A stretch of DNA of 64,000 nt from Actinoallomurus liliacearum (GTDB lineage: Bacteria > Actinomycetota > Actinomycetes > Streptosporangiales > Streptosporangiaceae). The stretch covers positions 915,245 through 979,244 of the forward strand of contig NZ_BAABHJ010000008.1 of the NCBI RefSeq assembly GCF_039542035.1, in the 5' to 3' direction. Shown in pieces: positions 42,321 through 50,614 of the stretch; the first letter of the stretch is position 1; each line of letters starts with the position of its first letter. A program made the position numbers and the translations under genes. The notes beneath the pieces are model-generated. The model saw only the letters and a program-made list of their open reading frames with translations. It made no database searches and was not told where the DNA came from.

Positions 42321-42755
42321 GTGCTGAAGACGACAAGCGCCGCCGGCGGCCTCATAGCCGCCGCCGCTACAGCCGGCATCCTGCTCACCGGTTCGCCCGC
42401 GTCCGCCCAGGTTCCCACCTGGCACGGGCACCACCGCTTTAGCGCGCACAACCACAACCGCAACCGGAACGTCAACGTCAATCGGATCATCGTCCGGGTC
42501 CGCGTCCACAACCGGAACAACAACGTCGCCATCGCCAGGAACGAGGGATTCCAGCCCCGCCGCTTCTTCGACCGCGGCTTCGTCGACCGTGGCTTCGTGG
42601 ACCGCGGCCGCGGCTGCTGCCGCCGGTTCGACGACGATGACGACTTCATCGGCCGCGGCCGATTCTTCGGTGACAGGGACGGCGGTGCCACGGCGGTCGT
42701 TCGCGGCGGCGGCGTATTCGCGCGCGCCGGTGACGCCGCCGCGTTCGTCGACTGA
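42321..42755 (+). CDS. Secreted protein with NRNNNVAIARN core, array gene 4
   Basis: The 144-residue protein has a signal peptide (about 1-32, ending TGSPASAQ), a His/Asn/Arg segment (WHGHHRFSAHNHNRNRNVNV), core VRVHNRNNNVAIARN, then a tail unlike the others: RGFVDRGFVDRGRG, CCRRFDDDDDFIGRGRFFGD. GTG 42321 is chosen over the nearby ATG 42315 because GGAG is 6 nt upstream and gene 1 and gene 5 start in the same way (GTGCTG). The Asp-rich/Arg-rich tail could bind metal ions or self-associate (inference). A perfect 30-nt palindrome follows. Confidence 0.78.
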   Translation: MLKTTSAAGGLIAAAATAGILLTGSPASAQVPTWHGHHRFSAHNHNRNRNVNVNRIIVRVRVHNRNNNVAIARNEGFQPRRFFDRGFVDRGFVDRGRGCCRRFDDDDDFIGRGRFFGDRDGGATAVVRGGGVFARAGDAAAFVD

Positions 42756-42851
42756 CCGGAACGCCGACACGTCGCCGGATGACGACGGCGACGGTCGGCG
42801 TCGGACGACCGCGCCCTGAGGCGTACGGCGGGGCGTGACGGTCCACCGCAC

Positions 42852-42881
42852 GGGGCGCCGGAGTGGCCACTCCGGCGCCCC
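42852..42881 (+). terminator. Perfect 30-nt palindromic terminator after array gene 4
   Basis: Left half GGGGCGCCGGAGTGG (42852-42866) is immediately followed by its exact complement (42867-42881), then TCTC. It separates gene 4 from gene 5. Confidence 0.8.
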
Positions 42882-42943
42882 TCTCACTCCGAGCCTCACG
42901 CGAGATCAGCCCGATTTTCCGTACTCGGCAGAAGGAGTTCGAT

Positions 42944-43453
42944 GTGCTGACCAAGAAGAGCGCCGTAGTCGGCCTGCTGAGCACCGCGGCCGCGGCCGTG
43001 GTGTTCGCGGCGACGCCGGCGACCGCGCAGACCGGCCTCATCCGCGGTCCCGCCCGCGCGACCACGGCACCGGCCGGCGCCGTCCCTGAGGGCACGGCGC
43101 CGACGGGTGCCGCCCGGGGCACGACCGACCAGGTCACCGTGGTCCAGGGCGACCACCACCGCCGCCGTCACTTCCGACACCGCCGCCATTTCCGGCACCA
43201 TCGCTTCAGGCATCGTCACTTCCGCCACGGCCGCTTCCGGCACTTCCGGCACGGACGCTTCCGGCACGGGCGCTTCGGGCACTTCCGGCACGGGCGCTTC
43301 GGGCACTTCCGGCACGGCCGCATGGGGTTCCGCCACGGTGGGTTCCGCCACGGTGGGTTCAGGCACGGTGGGTTCAGGCACGGTGGGTTCAGGCACGGTG
43401 GGTTCCGCCACGGCGGGTTCGGGCACGGCGGGTTCGGGCACGGCAGGCACTGA
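42944..43453 (+). CDS. Secreted His/Arg/Gly/Phe-rich repeat protein, array gene 5
   Basis: The 169-residue protein has a signal peptide (1-29, ending ATPATAQ), an Ala/Thr/Pro spacer (30-62), then about 100 residues of H/R/F/G repeats (HFRHRRHFRHHRFRH, then GFRHG repeated eight times). It lacks the NNNVAIARN core of genes 1-4 but shares start context (GGAG 6 nt before GTGCTG), signal peptide style, length and location. A His-rich repeat of this kind is a natural metal binder; function is inferred only. The repeat DNA is open in other frames, but this frame alone joins the signal peptide. It converges on the glycoside hydrolase gene with 34 nt between. Confidence 0.72.
   Translation: MLTKKSAVVGLLSTAAAAVVFAATPATAQTGLIRGPARATTAPAGAVPEGTAPTGAARGTTDQVTVVQGDHHRRRHFRHRRHFRHHRFRHRHFRHGRFRHFRHGRFRHGRFGHFRHGRFGHFRHGRMGFRHGGFRHGGFRHGGFRHGGFRHGGFRHGGFGHGGFGHGRH
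43327..43450. repeat. 15-bp tandem repeats in array gene 5
   Basis: About eight copies of a unit like GGTTCCGCCACGGTG (variants GGTTCAGGCACGGTG, GGTTCGGGCACGGCG) encode GFRHG in the chosen frame. Upstream (43190-43325) a related, less regular set of TTCCGGCACGG units is present. Confidence 0.85.
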
Positions 43454-43487
43454 GCGGGCTAGCTGAAACGACGATCGCCGGGCCGCC

Positions 43488-44810
43488 CTAGCGATCCAGC
43501 CAGCGGATCTCGTACGGAGCGAAGGTCAGATCCTCTCCGTCGATCCGGGTGCGGACCCGGCGGTCGCTCACGTTGACGGCGACCGCCTGACGCGGCTGGG
43601 CGAGCACCCGCACCCGGGGGTCGGTCGACGACAGGCCGACCAGCCTCGTCCCCGCCGGGAACCACCGGGCGAAGTCCTGCAGGAGGGTGAGCATGCCGCC
43701 GGGCGCGCCACCGTTCCGTACGAGGGTGCTGATCCACAGGCAGCCCTGGCAGCGCGCGTCCTGGGCCTCGTTGTTCCAGTACAGGACGGTGGTGACGCCG
43801 GTCCTGGCCAGCTCGATGAGGGCCGCCGCGTTGATGGCGATCCGCTTGCTCTCGGTCCAGGGGAGGCTCTCCGGCTCGACGTAGTACTCGTCCCACCAGA
43901 TCGGCAGGTTCGTCTTCGAGCGCAGCCAGGCGTTGATGGCGCCGAGCTTGTCCAGGGCGGTCACCTCGTCCGGGTAGACGTCCCGGTCGTCGCTGGCCGT
44001 CGGCCCGTCCACGGCGATGAAGTCGGCGCCGTGCTTGTGCGCCAGCCAGTAGTCGACGGCGTCGATGACGCGCTGGTCGACGCTCCCCCACGGCCCGCTC
44101 ACCGCGGACCGGTGAGTGCCGCCGACGAAGCTGTACATCGGGATGTACGGCCCGCCGACCCGGGCTTTCGGGTTCACCGCCTTCACCGCGTCGTACACCG
44201 TGTTGTAGAAGTCGGTGAAGTCCTCGTACCTCCAGCGGTCGGCCGTCTTGTCGAAGAAGCCCTTGAGCTCGTTCCAGACGGCGAAGTAGTGCACGTCCGG
44301 ATAGCGCCGGGCGACCGTGGCGGCCAGTTCGGCGTAGTCGCGGAAGTGGTCCCGGGTCGGTGCGACCTCGAGCCTGCTCCAGTCCGTCTGACCGGGCTTG
44401 CCGCCCTTCATCCAGTCGGGAGCGCAGCACAGGGTGATGATGGGAACGCCGTGCGTCTTCCTGACGTACTCGATGCGCCGGTCGAGGGAGCGGAAGTCGA
44501 ACGTCCCGGGCGAGGGCTCCGGGTTGTCCGCGCCCCACCCCATGATGTGCTGGTTCTGCAGCACGGGCCGGTGTGCGATGGCGTTCGCGGCGGTGCCGCT
44601 GGCCGGGCCCTCGTCGGCGCTGTAGTCGGTGTGGGTGAAACCCCACACCGGCCAGTCGGTGACACCGGGCGCCCCCATCACGCCGATCGGCCGCGCCTCC
44701 TCCCGGTTCGAGGTGGCCGCGCGCTGAACCGCGAACCCGAGGGTCGCGATCAGCGCCACGAACAGGGTGGCGAGGACGATCAGCATGGGCAGGCGCGAGC
44801 GGAAGGCCAC
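43488..44810 (-). CDS. Membrane-anchored GH39-like glycoside hydrolase
   Basis: The 440-residue protein has one N-terminal membrane anchor (LPMLIVLATLFVALIATLGF) and a TIM-barrel domain of clan GH-A: acid/base E181 in VWNELKGFF and nucleophile E308 in WWDEYYV, as in GH39 beta-xylosidase/iduronidase-like enzymes. A C-terminal beta domain follows (VAVNVSDRRVRTRI). It would face outward and cut a glycan. It is read from the same strand as P450, 12 nt after it, and may act on the polymer made by the neighbouring operon (inference). GTG 44810 is the likely start. Confidence 0.85.
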   Translation of the reverse strand: MAFRSRLPMLIVLATLFVALIATLGFAVQRAATSNREEARPIGVMGAPGVTDWPVWGFTHTDYSADEGPASGTAANAIAHRPVLQNQHIMGWGADNPEPSPGTFDFRSLDRRIEYVRKTHGVPIITLCCAPDWMKGGKPGQTDWSRLEVAPTRDHFRDYAELAATVARRYPDVHYFAVWNELKGFFDKTADRWRYEDFTDFYNTVYDAVKAVNPKARVGGPYIPMYSFVGGTHRSAVSGPWGSVDQRVIDAVDYWLAHKHGADFIAVDGPTASDDRDVYPDEVTALDKLGAINAWLRSKTNLPIWWDEYYVEPESLPWTESKRIAINAAALIELARTGVTTVLYWNNEAQDARCQGCLWISTLVRNGGAPGGMLTLLQDFARWFPAGTRLVGLSSTDPRVRVLAQPRQAVAVNVSDRRVRTRIDGEDLTFAPYEIRWLDR

Positions 44811-44821
44811 GACGATTCGCC

Positions 44822-46084
44822 TCAGATCTCGTACGGTAGGCGCTTGATCCCGTTGTCGAAGCCGGACAGCAGGTACTCCGGCTCGCCGGTCACCCGGATT
44901 CCCGGCACGCGTGTGAAGAGCTCCCGGAACATCGCGGTCAGCTCCCGCCGGGCGAGGTTCGCGCCCAGGCACAGGTGCGGCCCCGGACCGCCGAAGCCGA
45001 CGTGCGGGTTGGGAGTTCGCCCGATGTCGAAGACGTCCGGGTCGGCGAACACGCTCTCGTCCCGGTTCGCGGACAGATAGAACAGCACGACCTTGTCGCC
45101 CTTGCGGTAGGACTGCCCGTTCATCTCGTAGTCGCAGGTCAGCGTGCGCCGGAACTGCATGATCGGCGACACGTGGCGCACAATCTCCTCGATCGCCCCG
45201 CCGATCCGGCCGTCGAAGTCGGCGAGCAGCCGCGCCCGCTGCTCCGGATGCTCGCTGAACAGCCTGAGCCCGTGCGCGAGCGCGTTGCGAGTCGTCTCGT
45301 TCCCGGCCACGAGCAGCAGGTCGAAGAACGCGCCCAGTTCGCGCAGCGACAGGCGCTCGCCGTCGACGTCGGCGGTCACCAGCGCCGACACCAGGTCGTC
45401 GGCCGGTCGGCGGCGGCGCTCGCGGCCCAGCCGCGCGACCAGGCGGTGCAGCACGACGATGGCCTTGAGGTTGCCCGCCAGGAGGCGCAGCGTGCGGAGC
45501 CGTACGACGTCGCCGCGGACCCCGGAGTACTCCGTCATGGCGTCCACGCAGGCGGCGACCTTCGCGTGGTCCCGCTCCGGAACGCCCATCATCGCGCAGA
45601 TCACCTTGATGGGCAGGCGCGCGGCGACGTCGGTCACGAAGTCGCCCGACCGGCGCGCTAAGACATCGTCGACGATCTCCCGGGCGGTCGCGGTGATGTG
45701 CTCGTCGATGCGGCCCAGCCGGCGCGGGGTGAACGCGCGCGAGACGATCCGCCGCAGCCGGGCGTGGCGTGGATCGTCCATGTTCACCATGGGCCGTCCG
45801 AACAGCAGGACGATCCACGGCGGCGGCTCGGGCGAGGTGGCCGCCGGCTCGCTGCTGAAGACCTTGGCGTTCCGGCTGGCGTGCACGACGTCGGCGTGGC
45901 GTACGAGCGCGTAGAAGCCCCGCCCGTCCCGGACGAACGGCACCCGCTTCTCCCTGACGAACACGGGCCCGTCGTACGAGCGCAGGCGCGCGAAGGCCGC
46001 CAGTCGCTCCTCGGCGGGGCGCGCCCAGAACTCGAGTGCGGCGAGGTCGACGTCGTGGTCGTCGGCCCGGGTTCGCGCGCCCAT
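44822..46084 (-). CDS. Cytochrome P450
   Basis: The 420-residue P450 has all family marks: I-helix AGNETTR, ExxR (EEIVR), heme ligand in FGGPGPHLCLG, and the meander region. Sequence resembles CYP107/125/142-like enzymes that hydroxylate lipids or natural products. ATG 46084 has a G-run (GGGGGG) 5 nt upstream; ATG 46096 is an in-frame alternative. The glycoside hydrolase gene follows after 12 nt in the same unit, an unusual pairing. No ferredoxin gene is adjacent. Confidence 0.92.
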   Translation of the reverse strand: MGARTRADDHDVDLAALEFWARPAEERLAAFARLRSYDGPVFVREKRVPFVRDGRGFYALVRHADVVHASRNAKVFSSEPAATSPEPPPWIVLLFGRPMVNMDDPRHARLRRIVSRAFTPRRLGRIDEHITATAREIVDDVLARRSGDFVTDVAARLPIKVICAMMGVPERDHAKVAACVDAMTEYSGVRGDVVRLRTLRLLAGNLKAIVVLHRLVARLGRERRRRPADDLVSALVTADVDGERLSLRELGAFFDLLLVAGNETTRNALAHGLRLFSEHPEQRARLLADFDGRIGGAIEEIVRHVSPIMQFRRTLTCDYEMNGQSYRKGDKVVLFYLSANRDESVFADPDVFDIGRTPNPHVGFGGPGPHLCLGANLARRELTAMFRELFTRVPGIRVTGEPEYLLSGFDNGIKRLPYEI

Positions 46085-46215
46085 GAGACCCCCCATCGCG
46101 GTTCGCGTGTCACCTTCTTGGACGCTAACTCCTGCGACCGCGGTTGACGCGTTATCGGCCGGATCGTGCCATAGGATGCGCGCGATTCAGCGAACGATCG
46201 TGACGGGGGGCGTGC

Positions 46216-47025
46216 GTGAACCAGATCCACCTGGCCGATCAGGTCGCCAGGGTTCGCAGCCGGGCACGGCCGTGGCGCTCGATCATCGCGACGGTGCTGG
46301 CCGTCCTCGCGATGGCCGGGTCGATCCTCGCCCGCCAGCAGTCCCGGCCCCCCGGCCAGCGGCTGCCCTGGCAGCTCGCGGCCGTCGGGTGCGCGGCGGT
46401 GTTCTGCCTGCTGGCGTTCGCCGCGACGCTGGGCCTGTCCGGCCGGGCGCGGGACCTCATGCTGCCCCGCTTCGGGACCAGCCACGCCACGATGGTGCGG
46501 CTCGTCCTCGTGCTGATCGGCGGGCTCACGACCCTCGTGGTCACGCTGCAGTTGTTCGGTCTGCCCGTGGGGCAGCTCGTGCTCGGCGGCGCGCTGACCG
46601 GAGTGCTCGTCGGCATCGCGGCCCAGCAGACCCTCGCCAACCTCTTCGCCGGCATCATCCTGCTGCTGTCGAGGCCTTTCACCGTCGGCGACGAGGTACG
46701 GCTGTCGTCGGGCCCGCTGGGCGGGGAGTTTCAGGGCACGGTGCTGGAGATCGGCCTGACGTACGTCCGGCTCGAGTCGGAGGACGGCGACTACCACCTC
46801 CCGAACGCCCAGGTCCTGTCCGCCGCCGTCGGCCCGCCGACGGCGAACCCCGACGCCGAGACCGCCCCGACCGCGCCCGGCACCACGAGCGCCCCCGACG
46901 GCACGGGGACTCCGGACGCGGTGGGCCCGGCCGCCGTGGCGGGCATCGCCGCGCAGACCGCCGCCGACGGGTCCGCGGAAGGCGACGGCCGCGGTCCGGA
47001 CGGAGGCGCGGCCCCTCAGCGGTGA
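46216..47025 (+). CDS. MscS-type mechanosensitive channel-like protein
   Basis: The 269-residue protein has three to four membrane helices; the third is the MscS pore helix (GALTGVLVGIAAQQTLANLF, with AGIILLLSRPFTVGDEV). The beta domain is short (FQGTVLEIGLTYVRLESEDG, then HLPNAQVLSAAV) and a disordered Pro/Thr/Ala tail replaces the usual alpha/beta vestibule. It could thus be a reduced channel. Start GTG 46216 with a G-rich upstream region; divergent from P450. It would guard against osmotic downshock. Confidence 0.83.
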   Translation: MNQIHLADQVARVRSRARPWRSIIATVLAVLAMAGSILARQQSRPPGQRLPWQLAAVGCAAVFCLLAFAATLGLSGRARDLMLPRFGTSHATMVRLVLVLIGGLTTLVVTLQLFGLPVGQLVLGGALTGVLVGIAAQQTLANLFAGIILLLSRPFTVGDEVRLSSGPLGGEFQGTVLEIGLTYVRLESEDGDYHLPNAQVLSAAVGPPTANPDAETAPTAPGTTSAPDGTGTPDAVGPAAVAGIAAQTAADGSAEGDGRGPDGGAAPQR

Positions 47026-47097
47026 GCGCCGCGTCCCGGCCGGGACGGAGGCACGTCTCCCAGGCGATGAGCGCCGCACCGCGGTCGCCGTGGGCGG

Positions 47098-48414
47098 TCA
47101 GTGGTGCTTGCCGTGTCCGGGCTTCTTGTGCTTCTTCGGCTGCGGTTTCGGGCGCGGCCTGGGCCGCTTGAGCGTGGCCTGCACCTTGGGCCGGGACGAC
47201 GTCCGATGGACGGTCGGCGACAGCCGGGAGGCCGGCGCGGAGGACGACGGCGTGGTCGCGGGGTGGTGCGGGGACGTGGGGCGGGCGAACCAGCCCACTC
47301 CCCCCGCCAGCAGGGCGATCGCCAGGCCCCCGACCGCCAGCGGGAGCGCCCGGCGGCGCCCGGCCGGCTCGTCGGCCGTCGGCATGGCCAGAACCTGGGT
47401 CGCACCGCCCGGCGGGTGGCCCGTCCCGACGCCGACCGGCGGGTGGTGCGTCGCGCCGCCGACCGGGTACGACGGGGGCGTCGCCGCGCCGACCGGGTAC
47501 TGCTGTGGCAGCGCGACCCCGTCCACCCGGGTCCCGCCGGCCACGGTGACGCCCGGATCGTCGCGTAGCCGGGCGGCCCGCTCGGCGACCAGCGCCGCAC
47601 CGGCGGGCCGCATCGCGGGGTCCTTGGCCGTCAGCGCGCGGACCATGTCGCGGAGACCGGAGGGCACGGACGCCGGAAGCTCGGGCAGCGGGGTGTCGCG
47701 GTGCGCCACGAGCACGGCGGTCGCGGGTCCCTCGTAGGGCGGCCGCCCGGTGAGCATCTCGAAGGCGATGATGCCCAGGGCGTACAGGTCGGTGGCGGCC
47801 GTCGCCTGCTTGCCCGTCGCCTGCTCCGGCGCGAGGTACAGCGGGGTGCCCATGAGCATGCCGGTCCGGGTCAGCGGAATGGCGTCCACGGCACGGGCGA
47901 TCCCGAAGTCGGTGATCTTGATGGAGCCGTCGCGGCCCACCAGCAGGTTCCCGGGCTTGACGTCGCGGTGCACGAGCCCGGCGGCGTGCGCCACCGCGAG
48001 CGCGGTCGCGGCGGACACGATGATTTCGAGCACGCGGTCCGGCGGCGTCGGCGCGTCCCGGGAGATCGTCGCCGCGAGGGACTCGCCCTCCACGAACTCC
48101 ATGACGAGGTACGGCGGCTCGTCGCCTCGGCCCTCGTCGTAGTCGAAGACCTGGGCGATGCCGGGGTGCGACAGGGCCGCGGCGTTCCGCGCCTCGAGGC
48201 GGAACCGCTGGCGGAACTCCGCGCTGTCGGCGTACTCGCCGCGCAGGAGCTTGACCGCGACCGGGCGGCCGAGGGCGGTGTCCTCCGCCCGCCAGACCTC
48301 GCCCTGGCCGCCGACGGCGATGCGCTCGACCAAGCGGTACCGGTCACCGAGCACCGTGGTGGGGCCGAATGTCATAGTCATCGTTCGCGCCACGATACCG
48401 ACCCGAACCGTCAT
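47098..48414 (-). CDS. Membrane Ser/Thr protein kinase (PknB-like, no PASTA repeats)
   Basis: The 438-residue kinase has a Gly-rich loop (VGGQGEVWRAED), catalytic Lys (VAVKLLRG), HRDVKPGN catalytic loop, DFG (ITDFGIARA) and APE-like (LAPEQATG) elements, so it should be active. A Pro-rich juxtamembrane segment leads to one helix (ALPLAVGGLAIALLAGGVGW) and a short, very basic His/Lys extracellular tail (KKHKKPGHGKHH). The start is ATG 48414 or the nearby ATG 48381. It lies 32 nt downstream of pabAB on the same strand, so they might be co-transcribed. Confidence 0.9.
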   Translation of the reverse strand: MTVRVGIVARTMTMTFGPTTVLGDRYRLVERIAVGGQGEVWRAEDTALGRPVAVKLLRGEYADSAEFRQRFRLEARNAAALSHPGIAQVFDYDEGRGDEPPYLVMEFVEGESLAATISRDAPTPPDRVLEIIVSAATALAVAHAAGLVHRDVKPGNLLVGRDGSIKITDFGIARAVDAIPLTRTGMLMGTPLYLAPEQATGKQATAATDLYALGIIAFEMLTGRPPYEGPATAVLVAHRDTPLPELPASVPSGLRDMVRALTAKDPAMRPAGAALVAERAARLRDDPGVTVAGGTRVDGVALPQQYPVGAATPPSYPVGGATHHPPVGVGTGHPPGGATQVLAMPTADEPAGRRRALPLAVGGLAIALLAGGVGWFARPTSPHHPATTPSSSAPASRLSPTVHRTSSRPKVQATLKRPRPRPKPQPKKHKKPGHGKHH

Positions 48415-48446
48415 GATTCACTCACTTCGGTCGGCGCTCGGCGGGC

Positions 48447-50549
48447 TCAGCCGGCGTCGGGCGCGGTGCTCAGGCCCAGGGCGTCCGCCATCGCCCGGGA
48501 CTTCACCAGCGTCTCCTCGAATTCCGCGGCCGGGTCGGACGCCGCCACGATCGCTCCGCCGACTCCGAAGCCGACCGTCTCGGGCGTGATCACGATCGTA
48601 CGGATGACCATCCCCAGGTCGGCGGCGCCGCTGAGGGAGAACCAGCCGAGCGCGCCGGAGTAGACCCCGCGCGGGCCGTCCTCCAGCCGATCGATGATCT
48701 CCATGGTGCGCAGTTTCGGCGCCCCGGTCATCGAGCCGCCGGGGAACGCCGCCCGTACGCAGTCGACGGCGGAGGCGCCGGGCCGCAGCACACCCCGGAC
48801 GGTCGACACGAGCTGGTGCACCGGGGCGTACGTCTCGACCGCGAACAGGCGCGGCACGTGCACCGACCCCACCTCGCAGACGGCGCCGAGGTCGTTGCGG
48901 ACCAGGTCGACGATCATCAGGTTCTCCGCCCGGTCCTTGGCGCTGGCGCGCAGCTCGTGTCGCAGGGCGGCGTCCTCCTCCGGCGTCGCGCCGCGCGGCC
49001 GGGTGCCCTTGATCGGCTTGGACTCCACGACACGGTCGGCGCCGACGGACAGGAAACGCTCGGGCGAGGCGCTGAGCACCGCGACACCCGGGAAGTCCAG
49101 CAGCGCCCCGTACGGGACCGGGCTGACCCGGCGCAGGAACGCGTACGTCCGCAGCGGGTCGGCGGCCACGGGAGCGACGGCCATGTTGGTCAGGCAGATC
49201 TCGTACGACTCGCCGTCGTGGATCTCCCGGCCGCACTCGGCGATCCGTTTGAGATAGGCGTCCTCGCTGTGCCGCAGCTCGTACGGCAGGGCGGGCGCGC
49301 GGCTCGGTGGGGGCGGGCGCTCCCCCTCGGCGGGCAGGCGGCGTACGCGCGCCTCGGTCGCGTCGAGCCACGCGGCGGCGCGCGGGTCGTCGGTGCCCTC
49401 GCCGAGGCACAGCAGGAAGCAGGTGCGCTCCCGGTGGTCGAACACCAGCGCGCGGTCGGCGAAGAGCAGCGCCGCGTCGGGCGTCGGAGCGTCGTACGTG
49501 GCCGTGCCACCGGTCTCGGCCTTCAGCTCGTACCCGAGGTAGCCGACGTAGCCCAGGGAGAAGTCGAACGGCAGCCGCTCGTCCGGCGGCAGGGCGCGTT
49601 CCCGGAGGCGGGCGTCGAGGTAGTCGAAGACCGGTCCTGGCAGGAGCTCCACGGGCCGCCCCGGCCGCTCGACCCGTACGGTCCGCTCGCGCACCCGGTA
49701 GGTGACGAACTCCGCCAGCGGCCCCGTCCCGTCCCCCATGATCGAGAAGCGGGACCCGACGGCGGCCCCGGCCGCGCCGTCCAGCCAGAAGCTCCGCGGC
49801 CGGCCCGCGAACAGTTCCCGGTAGGCGGTCTCCGGATCCGGCGCCCGATCGATCCGCCGTACCTCGAGCCGGTACGGCGGCTCGCCCGGGGCGCGGGCCG
49901 GAGCCGGGACGGCGGACGCCGCCCGTGCGGGCGAGCGGGTGCGGTGACCGCCGAGGTCTTGGGAACCGACGCGATCGTGCGAGCCGACGAGGTCGCGGAA
50001 GTTGGCGAGGAGTTCCCGGCCGTACTCGGTGCCGATCGACTCCGGGTGGAACTGCACGCCCCACAGCGGCCGCTCCCGATGGCGTACGCCCATCAGGACG
50101 TCGTCGGGTGTCCACGCGAGCGGCTCGAGCTCCTCCGACAGCGCGGTCACGGCCAGCGAGTGGTAGCGGACGGCCGTGAACGGCGAGGGGATTCCCGCGA
50201 ACAGGTCCCGCCCGCCATGGTGGATCGGCGACGCGAGGCCATGCATCGGCTCGGGGGCGTACCCGACGGTGCCGCCGAACAGCTCGCACAGCCCCTGGTG
50301 ACCGAGGCAGACCCCGAGCACGGGCCGGTCCCAGTCGCGGATCGCGCGGGCGCTGACCCCGAAGTCCCGTTTCCGGCCGGGACGCCCCGGACCGGGCGAG
50401 ATCACCACGCCGTCGAAGTCGCGCGGGTCGAGCGAGGACCATTCGACGTCGTTGCGGACGACCACGGGCGGGCGTCCGTTCACCTCGGCCATCAGGTGGA
50501 AGAGGTTGTAGGTGAAGGAGTCGAAGTTATCGATCAGGAGTGTTCGCAT
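48447..50549 (-). CDS. pabAB: Fused aminodeoxychorismate synthase PabA-PabB
   Basis: The 700-residue protein joins glutamine amidotransferase (1 to about 190; C81 in VLGVCLGHQG, H and E in VQFHPESIGTEY) and a chorismate-binding synthase domain (about 240-690). The latter contains KPIKGTRPRG; the lysine of PIKGT marks ADC synthase, whereas anthranilate synthase has PIAGT. The product is 4-amino-4-deoxychorismate, for folate or for PABA-derived natural products. Fused PabAB enzymes are common in actinomycete secondary metabolism and also serve folate. The gene is followed by the kinase gene after 32 nt. No pabC is nearby. Confidence 0.93.
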   Translation of the reverse strand: MRTLLIDNFDSFTYNLFHLMAEVNGRPPVVVRNDVEWSSLDPRDFDGVVISPGPGRPGRKRDFGVSARAIRDWDRPVLGVCLGHQGLCELFGGTVGYAPEPMHGLASPIHHGGRDLFAGIPSPFTAVRYHSLAVTALSEELEPLAWTPDDVLMGVRHRERPLWGVQFHPESIGTEYGRELLANFRDLVGSHDRVGSQDLGGHRTRSPARAASAVPAPARAPGEPPYRLEVRRIDRAPDPETAYRELFAGRPRSFWLDGAAGAAVGSRFSIMGDGTGPLAEFVTYRVRERTVRVERPGRPVELLPGPVFDYLDARLRERALPPDERLPFDFSLGYVGYLGYELKAETGGTATYDAPTPDAALLFADRALVFDHRERTCFLLCLGEGTDDPRAAAWLDATEARVRRLPAEGERPPPPSRAPALPYELRHSEDAYLKRIAECGREIHDGESYEICLTNMAVAPVAADPLRTYAFLRRVSPVPYGALLDFPGVAVLSASPERFLSVGADRVVESKPIKGTRPRGATPEEDAALRHELRASAKDRAENLMIVDLVRNDLGAVCEVGSVHVPRLFAVETYAPVHQLVSTVRGVLRPGASAVDCVRAAFPGGSMTGAPKLRTMEIIDRLEDGPRGVYSGALGWFSLSGAADLGMVIRTIVITPETVGFGVGGAIVAASDPAAEFEETLVKSRAMADALGLSTAPDAG

Positions 50550-50614
50550 CGAGCGCGGGACCTCTCAGTGGTGTCCGCGGAGCTCACCTCGAAGGATATG
50601 CGCCCCGCCGGAAC

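Noticed and set aside
42896..43450. 184-codon frame on the minus strand with VPEP repeats opposite array gene 5
   Set aside because: No signal peptide or ribosome binding site; its repeats simply mirror the plus-strand repeats.
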